From Atherinomorus stipes (lineage: Eukaryota; Chordata; Actinopteri; Atheriniformes; Atherinidae), in the NCBI GenBank assembly GCA_023101725.1, contig JALJCO010001305.1:1-64000 (forward strand): a stretch of DNA of 64,000 nucleotides, written 5' to 3'. Positions within the stretch are counted from its first letter, which is position 1. Every line of letters starts with the position of its first letter. Below, in pieces: positions 56,627-64,000 of this stretch. The notes beneath the pieces are model-generated. The model was given only the letters and a program-made list of their open reading frames with translations. It was not told the origin of the DNA and made no database searches. A program made the position numbers and the translations under genes.

Positions 56627-58309
56627 CCCAGCTGGCACCGGACGTCAGTTAGATGTCAGGGGGACGTTGGCGCCCTACATTGAATAGACGTTTGTATTTG
56701 GTTGAAAATGGAAATCACGTTGATGTCTTAACTTAACGTTGATTTGATATCAAAATCCAACGTCGGACAGATATTTCATTATTACATCAAATCAACGTTG
56801 GGGTTTGACGTTAATCCAATTTTCATTTTCAACCAAAATGTAATGTCCATCTGACACTGGATTTTTATGTCAAATCAGCGTTGGGGTTTGATGTCAATCC
56901 AATTTTCATTTTCAACCAAAATGTAATGTCCATCCGACACTGGATTTTTATGTCAAATCAACGTTGGGGTTTGATGTCAATCCAATTTTCATTTTCAACC
57001 AAAATGTAATTTCCATCCGACGTTGGATTTTTATGTCAAATCAACGTTGGGGTTTGAGGTCAATCCATTTTTTTTTATTTTCAACCAAAATGTAATGTCC
57101 ATCCGATGTTGGATCTTTATGTCAAATCAACATTGGGGTTTGACAACTATCCAATATTCACTTTTAACCAAAATGTAACATTGGATTTTTATCTCAAATC
57201 AGCGTTGGTGTTTGATGTCACCACAAATTACATTTTCAACCGAAATATAACATCCATGTTGAATTTCCACGTCAGACCAACATTGGGGATTGAAGTGAAC
57301 CTCATTGACCAAAATAAACTATTTGGAGCAGTGATACCCAATCTTTGTCCTCAAGGCACACTATCCTGAAGACTTTCCAGTTTTCCCTGTTAGGACACAG
57401 CTGATTCAAATCAAATGGATCTCTGACGAGCTCTGCACCAGTGTGCTACTAACCAATTAATGTGAGTCAGCTGTGTTTCTACAAGGAACATGGAAAGTCT
57501 TCATGATAGTGTGCCTTGAGGACCAGGGTTGGGAATCACTGATTTAGGGCAAACTATAATTTTTTAAATCAACATAAATGATTTTCATCTTAGATTATAA
57601 TACCATAACTTCTATCCAACATCAGGATATGCTATCATCCACCATCTGACATCAAATAAACATTGAAAGCATTACATATAAACCCAATCTGATAAAAACT
57701 TCCACCTTACATATGACCTTACATACGGCACTGTATCGTGTCAGTAACACGGATATATACACAGATCAAGTTCTACTGTTTGGCTACATGGATAAATAAT
57801 CAACCAAATATCAACGTCTAATATTGTTAGATTTGAACGTTGGTCGGATGTTGGGATAATAACGTTGCACAGACATTGATGTTTGGTCAAAGATTCAACA
57901 ACAACATGTCAATATTCTACGTTGAACTGATGTTGGGATAATACGTTAAACAGACATTGGATTTTGATTAGGTACCAACACAACTTAAAAACAACTAAAT
58001 ATTAACGTCTAATGACGTTAGTCTAAATCATTAGTCGGACGTTGGGATAATGACGTTGTACAGATATTGATGTTTGCTAAAAGAACCAACAACAACATGT
58101 CAGTATTCTACATTGAACAGACGTTGGGTATTAATTAGGTACCAACACAACTTAAAAACAACCAAATATCAAAGTTATTCAATGTCAAATTCATGCGTTA
58201 GGATGAAGTTGTAAGTTGACGTCATTCCAGTGTTGGATTTGGGGTATTTGATGTCAGAACCTAAATCCAACCAAAAATCAACGTCAACTGACGTCATGTG
58301 CCTGGTGGG
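56627..58309. mobile_element. DNA transposon built around two internal minisatellites
   Basis: Ends CCCAGCTGGCACCGGACGTC and, in reverse, CCCACCAGGCACATGACGTC. Left half: about six tandem units of 83-86 bp starting at 56789, 56872, 56955, 57038, 57124 and 57196, each with atcaacgttggggtttga and ttttcaaccaaaatgtaa. Right half: two to three units of about 170-190 bp (from 57801) with caacgtctaat and cggatgttgggataa words. No transposase. Interrupted by the MITE at 57329-57541. Confidence 0.75.
57329..57541. mobile_element. Foldback hAT MITE, CAGTGATNCCCAA family
   Basis: Ends CAGTGATACCCAATCTTTG and, in reverse, CAGTGATTCCCAACCCTGG, with arms continuing through gtcctcaaggcacactatc. Target duplication atttggag/atttaggg (6 of 8). 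Related to copies at 24893 and 4807. Confidence 0.8.
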
Positions 58310-58319
58310 TTCTGGATCA

Positions 58320-59867
58320 TCCAGTCTTTGATTTGATCAATGCATTTGATCAGTCTGGTGAGATGGTGATGTAAATTTGTGTCATCAGCATGGTGATAAC
58401 TTATTTTGTTGTTTTATAAGTGAGTGTAACGATGTGTATATACTCCTCTTTATCAATACACACTTGAATATATTAAAACAGCTGTTTCCAGGCTTTAAAC
58501 TGTTGTTGCTCATTAAAACCTGTTGACACTTCATGCACTGGCTACGAGATAAGACACTCTGGCTTTATCTCATTGGTGCAGTTGGCAGAACCAATACTCA
58601 GGTCTTGAACAGATATACAATATTTAAATTTCCCTTTTAAGAATTTCACTATCACTTACAAACGATTTTGGAACAAATTTAAAAATTAGGCCTGTTTGAA
58701 GCAAAATATCATGGTTTAATAGCATACCATGGTCACATACTGAATGAACCCGCAGTTAATAAAAATTTTTTACTGGGAAATAAAAAGACTGGACTCAATT
58801 TTCGCCCAGCAAACTGAGGATAAGTAATGCCCTAAATTCAGACAAACAACAGAAACTGCAGGCTGCATGGTACCTGAGACAAGCACTTTAATTAAATGTT
58901 TTGTTCTTTCTCCCAGTTCAAAATCAACAAGATGACAACTCAGTTCTTCAGTGTCTTATCTGCTTCAAGTGAACTGCCACAATAGCATGTGTCATATGTC
59001 AGAATGTGATGGAGTATGCACTACACTTACCATGTTTGGAAAATAGTACTGTAGATAGTACTACACAGCTGTTTCTGAAATGTAATCACGGAGAAACAAC
59101 ATTGATTGGCAGGAACGGCTGTAGTGAGTGCAAGCAAGAGCCATCCATGGAAGAACACCCACACAACTTGAGGCTGATTTGTCAGCTTGCTTGTTATTGA
59201 TGATAGACTTTTCTGTTGAAGAAAAGAAGCACAAGAAGGGAAAAATCATCTGTAAGACATGGAGGCCACAGCCGTCTTTAATCCCCTTTGAGTTGTCATG
59301 TCTGGTTGGGGCAAAGGCTTTGTCTGTGTGGCAGTGGGAGTTCTATTGCATTGTCAAAAAATGGAGTCAATCAGTGTATCACAGCTCTTGAAAATGCTTG
59401 CTGTTTGTTGTTTTCAAACCATTTGTTGTATTTTTTATGCCACAGTGCTGGAGAGAGCTGCTGCTTTTTCATGAATGCCATATCTCAGGAAAAGCTTGAA
59501 GGAAATTCTTCAGATTTGCTACAGATGTTCAGTTTAACTCAAGGGTAACCCATTTAGATCGTGGTGGGTGACAGTCAAGGTTACTCTAGCGCAACTCATG
59601 GCTATCCCCTACCATACATGGCTGTCCTCTAACCCTATAACCAAGCATCTCTTTATTAAGATTATAAAAAAAATTTAAGAAAGCACTTGAGAATGGTGTT
59701 TGCTCCTTTATGAAAATGTTAAGAATTCTTGTGTTGGAGCTTCCTATATTGGTTAGCTCAGAGATGTTCTAAAATTCGTGCCTTTGATAGCGGTGCTAGT
59801 TAAGATGTCATAGTTTCTAAATGAAAAAAAAAAAGAACCATAACACATAAGACCACCGAGCAACAAC
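58320..59867. other. No gene seen
   Basis: AT-rich sequence with overlapping short frames and no recognised domain. Confidence 0.5.
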
Positions 59868-59875
59868 ATTTCAAG

Positions 59876-60240
59876 TAGGGAAGCGCAATATTGGATTTTT
59901 GGCCGATATCCAGTATGCCGATATATTTATGATGTAATGTAATGTAATATTCATTCCTTGTGAAAATTAGAAAAAATGCTTCTGCTGCAGATCCAGTAGT
60001 TGCCAGAGACATTATAATGTCACATGGCAGCATAGCCTTATGTTGTCCCCAAGCCCCATGGATTAAAAAAAAGAAAAACAAACCAAAAAAACAGCATAAC
60101 ACATGTTTGTTATCAAGCAGTACTTGTTATACATTTGTCAATTACATAGCTCAATATCAGGGCTGATATCAGGCTGATATCTGCTGATATCAATATTCTG
60201 TTTTAAGTGGACTATTGGGTGATAATGCCGTGTATCTCTA
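59876..60240. mobile_element. hAT MITE with perfect 8-bp duplication
   Basis: Starts TAGGGAAGCGCAATATTGG and ends TGTATCTCTA; exact duplication atttcaag at 59868-59875 and 60241-60248. The interior is rich in gatat words (ggccgatatcc, gctgatatc). 365 bp, no transposase. Confidence 0.9.
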
Positions 60241-60249
60241 ATTTCAAGT

Positions 60250-63200
60250 GCTTTAATTGCAGTAAATATTAATCAACAAATACCGTAAGACAGAGGGGAG
60301 CCATAGCCAAAAGAAACAAAAGATGGGACCAGACCACAAACAAGCCACACAGAGGGTGGGAGGGTCTGTCCAAAAGTTACCTCAAGAACCAAAACCAAAA
60401 ACATGACTACCAATGACTCCAAACTCAACTTATAAGCAACCAAAATAAAGAAAAATTGCTGCAGTAAAAAGCTGGGGTAAGTGGTGGTTGACAGGACACT
60501 GCCCCCTTCTGGCTATATACCCACCAGTTCAGCCTGTCCAGCCAATTAGAGAGGAGGAAGAACACAAAATGCATTAGTCACATACTCAAAAAATACCCAC
60601 AGAGGTGCATGTAACAGAGGACAATAACAATAAGGATGTAATACTGATCTCCTTGATGCGATGATTCAATGTTCAAGAATCCAGTAGAATCAATCCAAAC
60701 TAGAAATATTAAATCAATACAGTAATCACTGGTAAGATATGATGAGATGGAACATGTGGAATTGCTTACATGACATTTTGATTAGGAAAATCCAAAGGTG
60801 TGGTGTGTCGCTATGATGAAGTCAGACTGCACCTCCAAACATAATATTTTTGCTCAGAAATCCTGGTTTGTTTGGGGAGGTGTGAATGTGCAACTTAATC
60901 CTAATGAGCATTAAAAAATGTGAACTTTAGTCTGCCTAAAAACATGTGCTAATGTTGCCCTGGATCAACCCACAGATGGCTATTTGTATCATTGGTCCTT
61001 GTGTTTTCTATTCATCATATTTTGTTTGACCTTAAGTTCCTGCATTCCTTGATATTGCTTTTGTGTTGGATGAAGAAAAAGAAGAAACAAAAACTATACA
61101 AGTATTTCTACATGTTCCAGATGACAGACGGTTTGCTGTTTTATTATTCATACAATAATAATTATAATTATTCACATTTATTATTCAGCATCACAGAAAC
61201 AGTTTTCTTCTTTTCAAATCATTCTAAAAATGCCCAGCACCGTTTTGTATAAACCAGTGTTTTTAAGACTATAATGCCTGTAAAGGAACCTTAATTGCAA
61301 TGAAACCTTTGGCCTTGTTTTTTTTTTTTTCTAAGCACTGCTAATGTCTCAGTGTTGCACCTGAGACTTTTCCAAGCAGAAAACAGATCAATATGATTTG
61401 ATTCAGCAGTGCAATATAATACAATGTCTGTAATCCAATTATCCTGTGTGTAATATCTACAACTGCTTGCAAGACAGCATATAGTTTCACCATTAGCTTT
61501 TAAGTTTTCGGTTTGCTTTTATTAGAAAAAAAAAATAATGCAATTGATTTGATTTACAGTCATGTTGTTTGCAGCAGAAATAAAATCCTGGGAATATTAA
61601 GTAGAAAGGTGCTGCAATTTGGGTTAAATGCAATAAATAAAAAGCAAACATGAGTCCTCAGCTGCTATTAAGTTTAACTGGGCTCAGGTTATACAATCTG
61701 TTTGAACTGAAGTCCATTAGCTTCATCTAATTTGGAAGCATCGCATCACATCTGTTCCAGCGTGCTCTAAATAAAATGGAGCTCTTTAATATATATTTTT
61801 GACACTAAGTAATATCCTTATAAACATCTCTACCGATGCTTTACCTAAAGATCTTTGCATTTCACTATGCTGCGGTGAATCCTGGGACTGAAGATGGTGT
61901 TTGTATGTGCATGAAAGTAAGGATTAATATGCTCATAGAGCTATCTTGGTGTTAACTGTGAATTGGCCTGTGAAGATTTTTGTGGTCTATTTCTGTCGAG
62001 CTGGAGGGGCAGAAAAAAACATGCATCATAATTTTAAATTGCATGATCTTAATGTGATTTTATGTACACACTCATGCACCCCCGAGCACAAACAACCATA
62101 CAGTCTAAGTCCACAGATATGCACTGATACTCAAACCGTACCTCTACAATTCAGTTTCAGAATCTCACCCATGACAGTGTCTGTTGCATTTGCTAGGTCG
62201 TCAGTCTGGGAATTCCCATCAGTTTTTAAACAAACTGAATATTAAGAAATTCAGATTCAAAATGCTCATAATTCCTGGACTGTTATGCAACGTAATCTTC
62301 ACCTTGGCATGCACAGTATACACTAGACAATGTACTGAGTCAACCTACTGTATATAGTTCACATACTGTACATGCATCATATGAACACCAGTGTATTTTT
62401 CTGTCACGTAATGGAATTTTTAAGGCGTATGTTCTCCATTGTTTAAGGTGGACCCAAAACCAGAACACAGACTTAAAATAAGGTGGCAAGAATGGATGTA
62501 ATAGAATACTTCAGGAAAGGAGGCAGGAGTGGTGAAGATGGAGGGTGGCAAATAAAGAAAGGAAGTGACAACTGACAGAGCAAGGCGGGGAAATGGTGGG
62601 TAATGACAGGGTGGCAGGCGAGTGGACGAAAGATAAGCGAGGGGATCCTGCAACACAATAAAACTGAAATGAATCAAACTGTTCGGAGGAAACAAAGAGA
62701 TCGAAAACACACAATTCTGAGAAGCCAACGGATGTGTTTACCACCCGGCTGACACGAAGCTGGCAGTGAGTGAAAAAGAAGCCAGGGCTGGAGTGCTATA
62801 GAAGCTTATGAGCTGAAGGAAACCAGGTGTGCTGGCAACATGGCAGTCAGTAGGCAGTAGGGTGGAAATATGCAGACATGAAAAGAAAGACAGGGGATCT
62901 CAAAAGACATAAGGTATGAAAATCCACACGTCAGGAAAAAAGGAAAAAAGGAAAACCAAGTTGCTCCCTCGTTGAGAGATTTTTAAGACTATCAATTAAA
63001 TAGTGGCGTCCAGGCGTCCAGTATTTTACATGATTTATTTTACAAGACCTGAAATCAAAGCTAGTATCAACAAAATCACACCAGATCATGAACACTGTAC
63101 GTAAACATGACTTCACAAACACACAAACAGGAGCATTGCCAGACAACGAGAGCAGCCTCTGTTGTACCGGCTTACCCAGATGGTCTGAGCTGCAGCTGGA

Positions 63201-63439
63201 AGCTGTCCTGAGGAACATCCGAGGGAAAAATACCAGTCCATGTCCAATTCATGAAATGATTAATTTCTGTAATGTCAGAAATGGCAGTCCAAAGGATAAC
63301 ATGCAAAAGTATAAAACTCATTTCCAGCATGGTCCTTGGTGTAAAACAGTAAGAGAGCAAGAATGCCTCACTCTACGAAAACATACAATACAGAGTACAC
63401 AAATCACAAATATTTTGATCAAGAAACTATATTTAGGAG
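60250..63439. other. No gene seen
   Basis: Mostly plain sequence. 62440-62930 is purine-rich with phrases (aggcaggagtggtg, caacacaataaaactg, aaccaggtgtgctgg) that resemble an eroded retroelement end. A 140-codon plus frame at 63088-63510 overlaps the foldback element and has no recognised domain. Confidence 0.45.
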
Positions 63440-63441
63440 TA

Positions 63442-63613
63442 CGGAAGAGGATTAGGGCCACTGAAGAAAAAAGGCAGTGGGGAACTCTGACTTTTTTCCA
63501 GTACATTTGAAAAAAAAAATGTACTGGAAAAAAGTCAGAGTTCTGACTTTAATCTCAGAACTTTGACTTTTTTCTCAGAATTGTTTTTCTTCAGTGGCCC
63601 CAAACCTCTTCCA
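63442..63613. mobile_element. Foldback MITE with TA target
   Basis: Outer ends CGGAAGAGGATTAGGGCCAC and, in reverse, TGGAAGAGGTTTGGGGCCAC, flanked by TA (63440-63441, 63614-63615). The centre contains a perfect hairpin: aactctgacttttttccagt and its complement, extending through acattt/aaatgt. The whole unit can fold on itself. Tc1/mariner-like by its TA target. Confidence 0.8.
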
Positions 63614-63619
63614 TATAGG

Positions 63620-64000
63620 AGAGACTGCCACACATTTAAGATAAGAATAATATTTTGAAGTAAGGATGTTTATGGCTCTACAGTAAGTGACACTTGTTGA
63701 GCTTGAAGCTCATGATAACACAGCTATTCGATGCAGCTGATGTAGGTTGGAATCCTGGCCTGGAGCCCTTTGCTGGACATCATCCCCTCTGTTTCTGACC
63801 CTCTTTGCTGCCCAGCAACTATGTAATAATGACATCTAGAACTAAAATGATATGTTTCCGGAAAAAACATTTTTCGTTTATGACATCTATAGTTGTTGGC
63901 TGGAGTCGGGGCTTCCTGGTTCACTTTAACTTAACTTAAAGGGACTTGAGGCAGGAATTTGAAAAAAACAAACAAACATGAATGTCCCTTTTTTTCATGC
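63620..64000. other. No gene seen
   Basis: Plain sequence to the window end. Confidence 0.5.

Noticed and set aside
56789..57300. CRISPR-like array
   Set aside because: The repeated units are contiguous 83-86-bp minisatellite repeats without unique spacers, in a vertebrate-type context.
63088..63510. 140-codon plus-strand frame
   Set aside because: Its end runs into the foldback element at 63442, and no domain or family resemblance is seen.

Overview
The window reads as repeat-rich, non-coding chromosomal DNA from a ray-finned (teleost) fish. The evidence is the mix of repeats: hAT miniature elements with 8-bp target duplications, Tc1/mariner relics, a Harbinger-like element, a tRNA-derived SINE, several non-LTR retrotransposon relics, a Ty3/gypsy fragment and long TA/CA microsatellites. 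No host gene is recognised with confidence. Two places carry weak exon candidates (about 1930-2515 and 20413-20970). Species cannot be named from the sequence.

Layout. 1-1913: a promoter-like stretch carrying a hAT element (379-1905) that itself holds a related hAT element (638-1135). 1914-9025: exon candidate, LINE relic, a foldback hAT MITE (4807-5016) and a Harbinger-like element (5599-7063). 9026-18671: a young LTR retroelement, the main object of the window. Its LTRs are 1938 and 1939 bp and differ at only about 12 positions. It has a primer binding site for elongator tRNA-Met, a 1.37-kb leader, one intact 1172-codon gag-protease reading frame, then 0.86 kb with no pol, ending in a polypurine tract. 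18672-30200: microsatellites, a strong hairpin, LINE and Tc1 relics. 30245-37671: mariner-like MITEs and a 1.36-kb TIR element. 40300-42100: an old repeat complex with a hAT insertion (41295-42032). 44664-52483: one decayed hAT transposon carrying nested insertions. 52500-64000: mostly plain AT-rich DNA with a minisatellite-bearing transposon (56627-58309), a hAT MITE (59876-60240) and a foldback element (63442-63613).

How the parts fit. The LTR element has every cis signal needed to be copied (LTRs, PBS, PPT, poly(A) signal) and an open Gag-protease frame, but no reverse transcriptase, RNase H, integrase or envelope frame. It therefore looks like a recently active, partly self-sufficient element that makes its own particle and protease and borrows the polymerase of another element. 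The hAT nest gives a relative dating series: the hAT transposon came first; two copies of one TTAA-targeting MITE then landed in its transposase; a SINE and a third TIR element then landed in one of those MITEs; the third TIR element holds a gypsy fragment. Removing each TTAA insertion restores the transposase frame at that site, which supports the boundaries called here.
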